Source of the DNA: Bacillota bacterium
Lineage (GTDB): Bacteria > Bacillota > Sulfobacillia > JAJZYS01 > JAJZLH01
DNA length: 34,501 nt
Assembly (NCBI GenBank): GCA_021803575.1
Contig: JAJZLH010000075.1
Coordinates: 1 to 34,501 of the forward strand
Reading direction: 5' to 3'
Shown here piece by piece: positions 1-8,960 of this stretch (within the stretch, counting starts at the first letter, position 1; each line of letters opens with the position of its first letter). The notes under the pieces were generated by a model that saw nothing but the letters and a program-made list of their open reading frames with translations, ran no database searches and was not told where the DNA came from. The position numbers and the translations under genes were made by a program.

Positions 1-842
1 GCCGCCGTGGTCAGGGTGGTGCTGGCCGGGTGGACGGCAGTGGTCGTGCTGGCACAGGTCGGCACAGTGATCGCATTGTCGATCAAGGTCACAGCTCCGG
101 TGGGGTCTGTCGCTCCGGCCAACACTCGACCGTCGACGCTTGCGCCCTGATCCAGGCTCGCCGAAGTCGCCGCCAGGATCGTTCCCACGAAGGCGGTGGT
201 GGGACCAAGAGTCGCGGAGCTTCCCACCTGCCAGAATACGTTGCAGGCCTGGGCGCCGCCGGTCAGGACGACCGAGCTGGCCGACGCTGTGGTCAAGGTG
301 GAGCCCGCCTGAAAGATGAACACAGCATTGGAGTTACCGTACGCGTCCAGCGTGACGGTCGTGGTCAGATCCAGGCCCGAGGTGTAGTTGTAGACGCCGG
401 GGCCAAACGTTTGACCGTTGAGCAGGCCGCCAGCCACAGTGGTGCTGGTGTCCCCGGCACTGGCTGTACCGGCTGGGGTCACGCTATTGTAGGCGGTGGT
501 CAGATCTGCCATCGCCTGCTGAGCCGTGGCGTCGTTGACGTAAGTCGTGCCATTCACTACGGCCGACGAGAACCCAGTTACTGAGGTTCCAGGGTAGAGT
601 CCTATATTCCCGGTGATCACAGAGGCCCCTGTGTTGGTGATGGTGGCCTGGGCCAGAATGGCGAAGGATCCGGCCGTCCCAAGGCTGACCGCTGCCGGAC
701 TGGCCGCGGCCGCCGGCGATCCAGCGAACCCGCCCAAGACGACCATGGCTACGACGGTGCCTGCCGCAATACTCTGCGCCAGCCAGCGCTGCACCCGGCT
801 CGGGTGGCGGAAACGGGTCTTTGCTCTCAAGTCCTTCTTCAT
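1..842 (-). CDS. Secreted DUF3494 (ice-binding-like) domain protein, partial, 3' end outside window
   Basis: Own translation from ATG at 842: MKKDLRAKTRFRHPSRVQRWLAQSIAAGTVVAMVVLGGFAGSPAAAASPAAVSLGTAGSFAILAQATITNTGASVITGNIGLYPGTSVTGFSSAVVNGTTYVND...GGLLNGQTFGPGVYNY..LTTTVTLDAYGNSNAVFIFQAGSTLTTASASSVVLTGGAQACNVFWQVGSSATLGPTTAFVGTILAATSASLDQGASVDGRVLAGATDPTGAVTLIDNAITVPTC. Signal-peptide-like N-terminus and DUF3494 hallmarks. Open to the window edge, so absent from the ORF track. Confidence 0.93.
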   Translation of the reverse strand, partial: MKKDLRAKTRFRHPSRVQRWLAQSIAAGTVVAMVVLGGFAGSPAAAASPAAVSLGTAGSFAILAQATITNTGASVITGNIGLYPGTSVTGFSSAVVNGTTYVNDATAQQAMADLTTAYNSVTPAGTASAGDTSTTVAGGLLNGQTFGPGVYNYTSGLDLTTTVTLDAYGNSNAVFIFQAGSTLTTASASSVVLTGGAQACNVFWQVGSSATLGPTTAFVGTILAATSASLDQGASVDGRVLAGATDPTGAVTLIDNAITVPTCASTTTAVHPASTTLTTA

Positions 843-937
843 TACGGGCGAGCCCCCCTCAGACATCGAGGGTGCCGCCGTCGGATGCACGTTGTGGAAA
901 TAGTCCCCAGTGTGCCTGAACACCCTACTCGCCCTGA

Positions 938-966
938 AGAATACCTAGTTTTACCATCTCTGTCAA
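938..966 (-). promoter_or_regulatory. Sigma70-type promoter for the DUF3494 gene
   Basis: Minus strand TTGACA (966-961), 17-bp spacer, TATTCT (943-938). Confidence 0.7.
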
Positions 967-1318
967 TAGACATCTTGTCTGTCGCACTGACTCGCAGTTT
1001 CCAGCAGTTTCTTTACCACATCTTGGCCCGCTCAATCTGCGCGCCTGCCCCCATGCTGCCGCACCTCTCCCTGGTCCATCAGTAAGACAAGTCTTCCTGA
1101 CCCGGTTCGCCGGTCACACCAAACCTGTGCGCCGTTCTCTCGACGGTTCCCGCCGCCTCACAACCGGACCTCCCCAGACGCCTCGCTCGGCGGACAGACG
1201 CAAGCCCGCTGCCCCTTGCCGCCAGTTGATTGCGTCTTAGTACCGAAAGACGGAATCGAATCCATAGCGAGGGGTTCAGTTCTAGAGTAAGGCGTCTGGA
1301 CAACCCTGGCGTCGCTGG

Positions 1319-3196
1319 CCCGAGTTTGAACGGAGTTTTCGCGAGATCCGCACGGGATAAGGGTTAGCGGGCGCGAGAAAATTCGTTGGCACTACAAACC
1401 TGCTTCCTGCCCGCTGTCGGCTGGCCCCTTCAGCACCCGCGGCGGCGGCCTGAGACCCACGGCCTGGAAGGCCTCGAAGGCTCTGCCCCCAAGCTGGGAC
1501 CGGACCTCGTAGCGCCTGTCGCCTTGGATCAGCGTTGCCACCGAAAGGCCTCCCAGGTCACGCATCACAGCGTGGTAGTCGTGCTCGGCAAGAAGCCCGC
1601 CGTGCTGCTGCCCCATCGCCTGGCGGAGCGCCATCTCCAGGGCGTAGGCCAGGAAGCAGACCATCACGTGGCCCCGGATCCTGCGGTCTGTGAAGTGGCG
1701 GATGGGACGCAGCTCGAGCGGCCCCTTCACCTCCCGGAACACCCGCTCCACCTGATAGAGCTGGCGATAGGCCCGAAAGATCTGCTCGGGGCTGAGCTCG
1801 GCGCTGGAGCGGAGCACGTACTTGCCGTCGTAGCGGGCCTTCTTTTTCAGCGCCTCGGCGTCCAGGGCCACCAGTTTGCCTTGCACCCGGACGTAGGGCC
1901 GGAAGGAGGTGTTCCGGAGCAGCGCCGATCCAGACGGGTTCTGCTTCAGCACCGCCCTTAGCCGGGTGATGACCTCCTGGCGCCGCTGCTTCTCCCTCTC
2001 TGCCTCTTCCCGGTTGTGGCAGACCACGTACCACTCGCCCTCCACCCGCAGCGGCTTGATCCGGATCGGCAGCCCCTCGAGCTCCCGCCAGACCCCGGCC
2101 CGGTCCGAGATCGCCCGCTCGGCGGCCCGGGTCATGCGGCAGCCCACCACGTAGGGCAGACCGGCCTCCCTAAGGCCCTTCAGAATCTCCTCCGACACCA
2201 TGCCGCGGTCGGCGCACAGGATCACCCGACTGATCGAGAAGCGCTCCTCGAGCGACTTCACCAATCGGGTGAAGGCCCTGGCATCGTGCAGGTTGCCGGG
2301 GAACACCTCATGGCCGATCGGGATCCCGGCCCCGGTGACCAGGACGCCGATCAATAAGAGCCGGCGGTCGTAGCGGCGCTCTTTGCTCTTGCCATACTGG
2401 GCGAGATCGCCTCTGGTCTCGCCCTCCACGTAGGTGTTGGTGGTGTCCACCAGCACCAGGTCCAGCGCCGGGTTGAACAGCCCGCGCGTCTTCTGCCATA
2501 AGGTCTGCTCAAGTGCGTCCTTGGTCTCGGCCAGGAGGTCCAGCGCCCGGTACAGGTGGTGCAGGCGAAGGTCCTCCAGGTCCGGGGCGTACACGGACGG
2601 CAGCCACTCCTCGAAGGTCCGGAGCTTGGAGAGGGGGTCCATCAGCCGCGCAGCCACCATGGCGAACACCGCCCGGTCCAGCAGCATGTCGGTGCGGTTC
2701 GCCCCGCGCAGGAAGGGGCCGACGCCCAGCTCTTCGAACAGGCGGCGGAACACCGGCAAGGCTCCCAGCAGCCGGGATCCCTGGTATCCCTCGTCCTCAC
2801 GGCTGGGGTCCAGGATCAGGGTACGCTGGGCCAGGGGCGCCATGCTCCGGACCAGCTTGTCGATGTCGGCCGGGTCGAGGAGGTCCTTGCGGCCGAGGTT
2901 GGCCACGGTCTTCTGGCGAGGGCCCTTACTGGTGCGGGTGGCCTCCACGATCAGGAGGTACTCGTACCAGCGTCCGTTCTGGTAGACGCGCTTCGTGCGA
3001 ATGTACATTGCACCTCGGGACTTCTCCACACTGTTCCACTATTCCTGCATGTTCTCCCAGAAGACTTTCTGTAACATTGTCACTACACTTTTCGCCATTT
3101 CAGGCCTGTGATTCGAGTCCGCGCCAGATCGCGCGAGGTAGAGCGAGATCCAGCGAGTTGTCCTGGCAGAGACTGGATATCTCGTTCAAACTCGGG
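1319..3196 (-). mobile_element. Complete IS1634-family-like insertion sequence, 1878 bp
   Basis: Perfect 14-bp inverted repeats CCCGAGTTTGAACG (1319-1332) and CGTTCAAACTCGGG (3183-3196), immediately bounded by 5-bp direct repeats GCTGG (1314-1318 and 3197-3201); intact transposase ORF inside. Confidence 0.92.
1392..3029 (-). CDS. IS1634-family-like DDE transposase
   Basis: 545-aa ORF: MYIRTKRVYQNGRWYEYLLIVEATRTSKGPRQKTVANLGRKDLL...LVLVDTTNTYVEGETRGDLAQYGKSKERRYDRRLLLIGVLVTGAGIPIGHEVFPGNLHDARAF...ADRGMVSEE..YRQLYQVERVFREVKGPLELRPIRHFTDRRIRGHVMVCFLAY; translation may start at Met 3008. Confidence 0.9.
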   Translation of the reverse strand: MEKSRGAMYIRTKRVYQNGRWYEYLLIVEATRTSKGPRQKTVANLGRKDLLDPADIDKLVRSMAPLAQRTLILDPSREDEGYQGSRLLGALPVFRRLFEELGVGPFLRGANRTDMLLDRAVFAMVAARLMDPLSKLRTFEEWLPSVYAPDLEDLRLHHLYRALDLLAETKDALEQTLWQKTRGLFNPALDLVLVDTTNTYVEGETRGDLAQYGKSKERRYDRRLLLIGVLVTGAGIPIGHEVFPGNLHDARAFTRLVKSLEERFSISRVILCADRGMVSEEILKGLREAGLPYVVGCRMTRAAERAISDRAGVWRELEGLPIRIKPLRVEGEWYVVCHNREEAEREKQRRQEVITRLRAVLKQNPSGSALLRNTSFRPYVRVQGKLVALDAEALKKKARYDGKYVLRSSAELSPEQIFRAYRQLYQVERVFREVKGPLELRPIRHFTDRRIRGHVMVCFLAYALEMALRQAMGQQHGGLLAEHDYHAVMRDLGGLSVATLIQGDRRYEVRSQLGGRAFEAFQAVGLRPPPRVLKGPADSGQEAGL

Positions 3197-3489
3197 GCTG
3201 GCATCCGTTCACCACACCAGTTTCCACGATCGCACAAGGCTACCGGACGCGCCTGGCGACGCCCAGGGGTGACGCCAGACGCATCCTAATGGGGTTTCTC
3301 TTGCGCCATCCTCACCACTTATATGGCCATGCTCGGTCCCGGAACATTCGCCCCTTTCCCGAGGTTGGAACTGGGCGTCGATTCCAAGGCAAGATACTCC
3401 GGCACCCAGCAGACTCTCGACTACATAATGAGGCCTGTGCGCCCAGGGGGCGGTCGCAAGGCATCCTCTGCTGGTACTATCAGTTCATC

Positions 3490-4131
3490 CTAACCACAGT
3501 CGCAAGAGTCTTCTTGACGTCGGGCTTCTCCAACCGCTTCCCAACCTTCTTTCACCACGTAATAGACGAGGGCTAACGCGGCAACGGAGTCAATCCACCA
3601 CCAGCCGAGTAGCGCCGTCAATGCCACCCCGACTAACAGAATCCATGCCATGTAGGCACAAACGATGCTGCAAGAGCCGTCCGACCGGAGTGCCTGACTA
3701 CCGATTTCAGCGCCGATGTGCTTCTTCACCCGCGACAAGTACGGCATGATAAGACCAGATGCCATGGCTAATCCCACACCGAGGTAGCTCGCCTCTGCCC
3801 CCTGGTGCGTGACCAGTTTCATCAGGGATGCGACCACGATGTAGGCCGCAAGCGACAGGAGCGCGATCCCCACCACCCACGAGGACAGCTGCTCGGCCCG
3901 TCGCACGTCGGCAAGCCGGGCCCCTCGCGCCTCCAGGGTCAACCGCCACAGAAGAACCCCGCCCGCGACGAGTTCAATCACGCTGTCCGCCCCGAAAGCG
4001 GTCAAGGCTAAGGAATGGGCCATGACCCCTGCACCGATGGCCACCACCGCTTCAATGACCATCCAAGTGATCGAGATCACTTCAATATTGACTCCCTGGC
4101 GAACGGACACAGCGCGAGCCGGAGTAGACAC
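3490..4131 (-). CDS. Short CDF-like cation transporter (cation efflux family)
   Basis: 213 aa, about 5-6 hydrophobic segments, motifs FGADSVIELVAGG and WWIDSVAALALVYYVVKEG; Cys-containing C-terminus DSCDCG; adjacent to ArsR-type regulator. Confidence 0.75.
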   Translation of the reverse strand: MSTPARAVSVRQGVNIEVISITWMVIEAVVAIGAGVMAHSLALTAFGADSVIELVAGGVLLWRLTLEARGARLADVRRAEQLSSWVVGIALLSLAAYIVVASLMKLVTHQGAEASYLGVGLAMASGLIMPYLSRVKKHIGAEIGSQALRSDGSCSIVCAYMAWILLVGVALTALLGWWWIDSVAALALVYYVVKEGWEAVGEARRQEDSCDCG

Positions 4132-4134
4132 GGG

Positions 4135-4473
4135 CTAGGCACCTCCTTGACGATAGTTCACGCAATCGGCAATGCGTTGCGCATTGTCGGCCACCACCTC
4201 GTCGGCCAGCGTCAACAATGCCAGGACTCTCTCGTCGACGATCCGATAATGAACATGTCGCCACTCCTGCCGGTTCGAAACCAATCCGCAATCCTTCAAG
4301 CATGCCAAGTGATTGGACACGTTACTGTGGGAACGCCCGATTTCGTCACTTAACATGCTGACCGTCTTTTCGCCTGTGCGCAGTGCATACAGCAAGGCCA
4401 AACGTGAGGGGTCGGCCAATCCACGAAAGAACTTCGCGCGAACGGCTAATCCGGGACCCGTGGTAACGCTCAT
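4135..4473 (-). CDS. ArsR/SmtB-family metalloregulator, CmtR-like
   Basis: FRGLADPSRLALLYALRTGEKTVSMLSDEIGRSHSNVSNHLACLKDCGLVSNRQEWRHVHYRI; Cys-x3-Cys in CLKDC and a later Cys (RIADCVN) resemble the CmtR Cd/Pb site. Confidence 0.88.
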   Translation of the reverse strand: MSVTTGPGLAVRAKFFRGLADPSRLALLYALRTGEKTVSMLSDEIGRSHSNVSNHLACLKDCGLVSNRQEWRHVHYRIVDERVLALLTLADEVVADNAQRIADCVNYRQGGA

Positions 4474-4485
4474 GCCCCCACCTCT

Positions 4486-4536
4486 TCATATCATCATATT
4501 ACTAAGCAATGATATGACAGCCACGAGAGAGTGCAA
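4486..4536 (-). promoter_or_regulatory. Promoter with metalloregulator operator
   Basis: Perfect 9-bp inverted repeat TCATATCAT (4486-4494)/ATGATATGA (4509-4517). On minus strand TTGCAC (4536-4531), 16-bp spacer, TATCAT (4514-4509): the -10 lies inside one operator arm. Confidence 0.75.
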
Positions 4537-4885
4537 CTGTTGCTAGCGAAATGACCCGCTAACCACTTTGCGAGGGACGCGGCGTGCTTGTTGGTACGAT
4601 ACTGCGATGTGACGATGTCGGAATCGGCCTGCGACTGGGGTTCTGGCATCACCGACTTCTACTGGCTGCCCCGCTATCCGTCCGCGTACACCTTCCTGAC
4701 GACACCGCACCCACGATCCTCGGTTCCTTCTGCTGATGACGTCCTGGTGACACGAACTTCGTCTGCCAAGGGTCTCCAGAGTCAGTTCCCGCCATGCTAT
4801 CAGGGTTTCGCACCCCCGTACCTCCGTGCTGGCTTCTCCCTTCTGGTGACGCCAGCTCCACCCGTCGTCGAACCTCCACGACGAT

Positions 4886-4913
4886 GAAAAACCCCACACA
4901 CCGTGCAGGGTTT
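4886..4913 (-). terminator. Intrinsic terminator of the tRNA operon
   Basis: Minus strand AAACCCTGCAC-GGT-GTGTGGGGTTT followed by T's; 11-bp stem including G-U pairs. Confidence 0.75.
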
Positions 4914-4923
4914 CAAATTTTGG

Positions 4924-4999
<76 letters not shown>

Positions 5000-5008
5000 A
5001 CTGAATTC

Positions 5009-5085
5009 TGGCGGAGGCGACGGGACTCGAACCCGTGATCTACGCCGTGACAGGGCGTTATGTTAACCAACTACACCACGCCTCC
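5009..5085 (-). tRNA. tRNA-Asp (anticodon GTC), CCA encoded
   Basis: GGAGGCGTGGTGTAGTTGGTTAACATAACGCCCTGTCACGGCGTAGATCACGGGTTCGAGTCCCGTCGCCTCCGCCA; 77 nt. Confidence 0.97.
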
Positions 5086-5095
5086 GACTCCGCCA

Positions 5096-5170
5096 TGGTG
5101 GGCGAAACAGGGCTCGAACCTGTGACCCCCTCCTTGTAAGGGAGGTGCTCTACCGCTGAGCTATTCGCCC
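5096..5170 (-). tRNA. tRNA-Val (anticodon TAC), CCA encoded
   Basis: GGGCGAATAGCTCAGCGGTAGAGCACCTCCCTTACAAGGAGGGGGTCACAGGTTCGAGCCCTGTTTCGCCCACCA; 75 nt. Confidence 0.97.
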
Positions 5171-5182
5171 GACACGCCGCCG

Positions 5183-5211
5183 ATTATACCATCCTCCCCA
5201 GGCTATGTCAC
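5183..5211 (-). promoter_or_regulatory. Promoter of the tRNA Val-Asp-Phe operon
   Basis: Minus strand GTGACA (5211-5206), 17-bp spacer, TATAAT (5188-5183), ending 12 bp before tRNA-Val. Confidence 0.75.
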
Positions 5212-5324
5212 AGCGGCGAGGCAACTCGTTTCGCCCTGGCCGTCGTTTCCCCCTGCCCACGGAGGGCGCGGCCAGGCTTTACCGAATGCTTGGGACGACC
5301 GATCGGCCGATCTGGGAGGATGCC

Positions 5325-6281
5325 ATGGCCACCCGCGTCAGCGTCGTGATTCCGGTCTACAACGGCCAGCACACCATTGCCGAGGCCATCGAGTCCGTCT
5401 ATGGCCAGACCCGCCAGCCCGACGAGGTGCTGGTGGTGAACGACGGCTCGACCGACGGCACCGCCCAGCTGGTGCGCTCCCGTTTCCCCACCGTCCGCCT
5501 GATTGAGCAGCCGCAGAGCGGGCCGGCATCCGCGCGCAACACCGGCATCGAGGCCGCCACCGGCGACTGGATCGCCTTCCTGGACGCCGACGACGTCTGG
5601 CTTGCCCCCAAGCTGGAGCTGCAACTGGCTGCTGCGGCAGCAGCGGCGGAGGCCGTGATGGTTGGCTCCGGCTGGGCTGCTCCTGGCTCCCAGCCGGCCC
5701 AGCCGGCTGGCCGGGCGGCCCTGTTGCTCGACTTCCGGCAGATCCTGCTCGGCTACTTTCTGGGACCGTCCGGCGTCATTGCCGAGCGGCGGGCGCTGGT
5801 TGCCGCCGGCGGCTTTCGCCCGGACCGCGAGGGCGTGGAGGACCGCGACCTGTGGTGCCGCCTCGCCCAGCGCGGCCAGGTGCTGTTCTACCCCCAGGCG
5901 CTCTGGCTCTATCGGCGCACGCCGGCGAGTTTCTCCCGCGTCCGCCGGCGGGGCTTTGAGGCAGGCCGCCGCCTGATGGCTGAGATGCGGCCCTACGTGC
6001 GGGAGCGTTTTGGCGACCGCACCTGGCAGACGGTGCTGGCCGCGGTGGCACTGCGCTACCGCAGCTATTTCCACCAGGACGGCGACGAGGCAGGTGTGGC
6101 CGCCTGCACCGAGATGCTGGCCGAGGTGGCGCCTGGCGCCCGCCGCCAGGCCACGCTCCGCCTGGTGCTGCCCTATCTCACGGCCAGGGCCAGGCACCGC
6201 CTGACCCATCGGGACGGCTTCTGGTTTGAGCCCCTGCCGCCCGTCTCCGCCTTCGGCCCAGCTAACCCAGGCGGTGGGTGA
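5325..6281 (+). CDS. Glycosyltransferase family 2
   Basis: MATRVSVVIPVYNGQHTIAEAIESVYGQTRQPDEVLVVNDGSTDGTAQLV...SARNTGIEAATGDWIAFLDADDVWLAPKLELQL; GGAGGA at 5316-5321 upstream of ATG 5325 (track ORF begins 5205). Confidence 0.92.
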   Translation: MATRVSVVIPVYNGQHTIAEAIESVYGQTRQPDEVLVVNDGSTDGTAQLVRSRFPTVRLIEQPQSGPASARNTGIEAATGDWIAFLDADDVWLAPKLELQLAAAAAAAEAVMVGSGWAAPGSQPAQPAGRAALLLDFRQILLGYFLGPSGVIAERRALVAAGGFRPDREGVEDRDLWCRLAQRGQVLFYPQALWLYRRTPASFSRVRRRGFEAGRRLMAEMRPYVRERFGDRTWQTVLAAVALRYRSYFHQDGDEAGVAACTEMLAEVAPGARRQATLRLVLPYLTARARHRLTHRDGFWFEPLPPVSAFGPANPGGG

Positions 6282-6558
6282 CGCCGAAACCGCCCTTCGG
6301 ATAGCGCCAGGCGATGTTGTACTCAGGGCAGGCGATCCGGCACGATCCGCACTCGACACAGCCCTCGAAGCGGACGGCCAGCTCCTGGCTGTCCACCTGC
6401 CACTCGTAGACGTTGGCTGGACAGAAGGCCTCACAGGGCCTTCCCCACTTGTCGCCGCACTCCAGGCACTTTTGCATGTCCTTGACCACCAGGTGCGACT
6501 CCTGATCGGCCTTGAACTTCAAGGTGTAGAGCTTTTGCTCGATGGTTTCCCTGGTCAT
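6262..6558 (-). CDS. fixX: Ferredoxin-like protein, FixX family
   Basis: KCLECGDKWGRPCEAFCPANVYEW...FEGCVECGSCRIACPEYNIAWRYPKGGFGVTHRLG; ATG 6558 overlaps fixC stop (ATGA). Confidence 0.88.
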   Translation of the reverse strand: MTRETIEQKLYTLKFKADQESHLVVKDMQKCLECGDKWGRPCEAFCPANVYEWQVDSQELAVRFEGCVECGSCRIACPEYNIAWRYPKGGFGVTHRLG

Positions 6559-7874
6559 CCCCGCATCGCCGCCTTCCACATGCCCCACATGTCCCGGGCC
6601 ATGGTCAGCGGCCGCCGCCTAGCCAGCACCGCCTTGATCAGGCCGCGCTCCTTCTCGTGCTTGGGCACGCCGTCCACCGTCATCAGCGTCTTGGCGGCGC
6701 GATTCACCAGTTCGGGATAGATCTCAAAGAAGGCCTGCCGACTGTGCTCCATGAAGGTCGGCATGTTGCGGTACTGCTTCAGGTCCTTCAGGACGAAGCT
6801 CGCCTCCAGCCGGCTGCGGTAGCCGCGCAGGGTCTGGGCAGAGAAGTCGCCTTTGGCCTTGGCGGCGATCACGGTCTCCCCCGCCAGCTGCCCCGAGGTC
6901 ATGGCCAGGTTGGAGCCTTCCCGGTGCAGCACGTTGATCAGCATGGCGGCGTCGCCGGCCAGGAGAAAGCCGTCGCCGTAAACCTCGGGCATGGCGTTGA
7001 ACCCGCCTTCCGGGATGAGGTGGGCCGTGTACTCGTCCACCTCGCCACCGGCGATCAGGGGGGCGATGGTGGGGTGCTGCTTCAGATCCTCCAGGACGTC
7101 GTAGGGCCGGACCCGGCGCTGCTGGAACTCCGACAGGAGGCAGCCCACACCGAGCGAGATGCTGTCCAGATTGGTGTAGAGCCAGCCCTGTCCGACCATG
7201 CCGTGGGTGGCGTCGCCCATCAGCTCCATCACCACACCCTGGTTGCCCGACACGCCAAAACGCTCCTGGATGGTCTCGGCCGGCAGCCGGATCACTTCCT
7301 TGACAGCGAGCGCCACCTGGTTCGGCAAGAGCTCGCCGCGCAGGCCCATCTCCTTGGCCAGCAGCGAGTTGACGCCGTCTGCGATCACCACCACGTCGGC
7401 CAGGAGTTCGCCGTCCGGCGTACCGGTGGTGACGCCGATCACCCGGCCGGCCTTGTCCTTCAGCACATTGGTCACCGGCATCTGGTTGATCAGGAAGGCA
7501 CCGGCCTCCTCGGCCTTCTTGGCGAACCACTGATCGAACTTGCCGCGCAGCACCGTGAAGGCGTTGTAGGGCTCTTCGCCAAAGGCCGGGTCGCGGTAGC
7601 CGACCGTCACCGCCGTGGACCCTGTCATCAGGCTGATCCGCGACTCCACCACCACTCGCTCCAGCGGCGCCTCCAGCCAGAAGTTGGGCACGAGGTCCTC
7701 CAGCATCTTGCGGTAGAGGACGCCGCCCATCACATTCTTGGCACCCGGGTAGTCGCCACGCTCGAGCAGCACCACGCTGAGTCCGGCCCGGGCCATGGTC
7801 AGGGCAGCGGCCGAACCGGCCGGACCCGCCCCCACCACGATGGCATCAAACTTCTCTGAGTCCGCCATATCCAT
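6555..7874 (-). CDS. fixC: FixC/ETF:quinone oxidoreductase-like flavoprotein
   Basis: FDAIVVGAGPAGSAAALTMARAGLSVVLLERGDYPGAKNVMGGVLY...EVYGDGFLLAGDAAMLINVLHREGSNLAMTSGQLAGETV; followed by FixX. Confidence 0.9.
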   Translation of the reverse strand: MDMADSEKFDAIVVGAGPAGSAAALTMARAGLSVVLLERGDYPGAKNVMGGVLYRKMLEDLVPNFWLEAPLERVVVESRISLMTGSTAVTVGYRDPAFGEEPYNAFTVLRGKFDQWFAKKAEEAGAFLINQMPVTNVLKDKAGRVIGVTTGTPDGELLADVVVIADGVNSLLAKEMGLRGELLPNQVALAVKEVIRLPAETIQERFGVSGNQGVVMELMGDATHGMVGQGWLYTNLDSISLGVGCLLSEFQQRRVRPYDVLEDLKQHPTIAPLIAGGEVDEYTAHLIPEGGFNAMPEVYGDGFLLAGDAAMLINVLHREGSNLAMTSGQLAGETVIAAKAKGDFSAQTLRGYRSRLEASFVLKDLKQYRNMPTFMEHSRQAFFEIYPELVNRAAKTLMTVDGVPKHEKERGLIKAVLARRRPLTMARDMWGMWKAAMRG

Positions 7875-7898
7875 GCCCCTCTCAGGCTGAGCCGCCGG

Positions 7899-8957
7899 TC
7901 ACTCGGTGACGGGTCGGCCGCCCAGCACCAGATGGTGCCCGGATTCAGCCACCACCCGTCCAATCGGCCAGAACTGCACATCCTCTGCTGCGAAGTGGGA
8001 CTCCAGCTCGGCTGACAGCTCCGGCCGGCAACTGATCAAGAGACCGCCGGAGGTGACGCCGTCGGCGTACACGGCCAGTTCCGACTCACTCAGGGCTTCC
8101 ACCACGTCCAGGTCCTTCTCGACGTAGCGCACGTTGTCCCAGGTGCCGCTGGGCACCTCCCCGGCCTTGGCCTGGCGGAAGGCGGTCGGGTGGACCGGCA
8201 CCCGGCTGGCATCGATCTCGAGCGTGACTCCAGACGCCCGCGCCATCTCCAGGGCGTGGCCCAGGAGCCCGAAGCCGGTGACGTCCGTGACCGAGCGGAT
8301 AGTCCCCACCGACCGCACCGCCTGAGCGGCGGCGCGGTTGAGCTGGGCCATCCAGGCCACCATGCTTGCCTCCACCTGGTGGTCGATCACGCCGTCCTTG
8401 GTCGCCTTGGCCAGGATGCCGGTGCCGATCGGCTTGGTCAGGTAGAGCAGGTCTCCGGGCCGGGCGCCCTCCTTGGTCCAGATCTGTCCGGCCGGCACCA
8501 CGCCGGTCACGGCCAGGCCGTACTTGGGTATCGGGTCGTCGATGGTGTGCCCTCCGACCAGCACGGCACCGGCCTCCCGCACCTTATCCAGGCCGCCGCG
8601 CATGATGTCGTGCAAAATGGCCACGGGCAGGTCCTCAATCGGGAAGGCCGCCAGAGCCATGGCGGTGATCGGGGTGCCACCCATGGCGAAGATGTCGGAC
8701 AGGCTGTTGGCGGCCGCCACCTGGCCATAGGCGTAGGCGTCGTCCACGATCGGCGTGAAGAAGTCCACCGTCTGCACCAGCCAGGTGTCGTCACTGACGG
8801 CGTAGACGCCGGCGTCGTCCGTGGCACCGACGATCAGACGCGGGTCGTCAAAGGCCAGGTCAAGCCCAGACAGGATGCCTTGCAGGTCCTCCGGACCCAC
8901 CTTGCAGCCTCAGCCGCTCTTGTTGGAGAGCGTGGTCAGGCGCACGGCCTCGCGCAT
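7899..8957 (-). CDS. selD: Selenide, water dikinase SelD, selenocysteine-containing (UGA at 8912-8910)
   Basis: Track ORF starts at 8900, but upstream in frame is ATG(8957) MREAVRLTTLSNKSG-UGA-GCKVGPEDLQGILSGLDLAF; UGA at codon 16 aligns with the SelD catalytic Cys/Sec site. Starts 3 nt after the selA stop. Confidence 0.95.
8881..8912 (-). promoter_or_regulatory. Putative bacterial SECIS hairpin of selD
   Basis: UGAGGCUGCAAGGUGGGUCCGGAGGACCUGCA: inner stem GGUCC/GGACC with GGA loop, outer UGCA/UGCA, 5-nt asymmetric bulge, apical loop about 17 nt after the UGA. Confidence 0.65.
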
Positions 8958-8960
8958 CCC

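Noticed and set aside
30-903. Plus-strand ORFs 30..584 and 613..903
   Set aside because: Antisense shadows of the DUF3494 gene read on the minus strand; low-complexity, no recognisable domain.
1084-1095. Palindrome AAGACAAGTCTT
   Set aside because: Short and isolated in the intergenic region, no associated promoter; not enough to call an operator.
3095-3120. GATTCGAGTCC, resembling a tRNA T-arm
   Set aside because: No acceptor or anticodon arms; lies within the IS element, so not selC or another tRNA.
5208-6434. 408-aa minus-strand ORF opposite the GT2 gene
   Set aside because: GC-rich antisense shadow; the plus strand encodes a clear GT2 protein.
6657-7859. 400-aa plus-strand ORF opposite fixC
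   Set aside because: Antisense shadow with His/Gly/Gln-rich composition; fixC is unambiguous.
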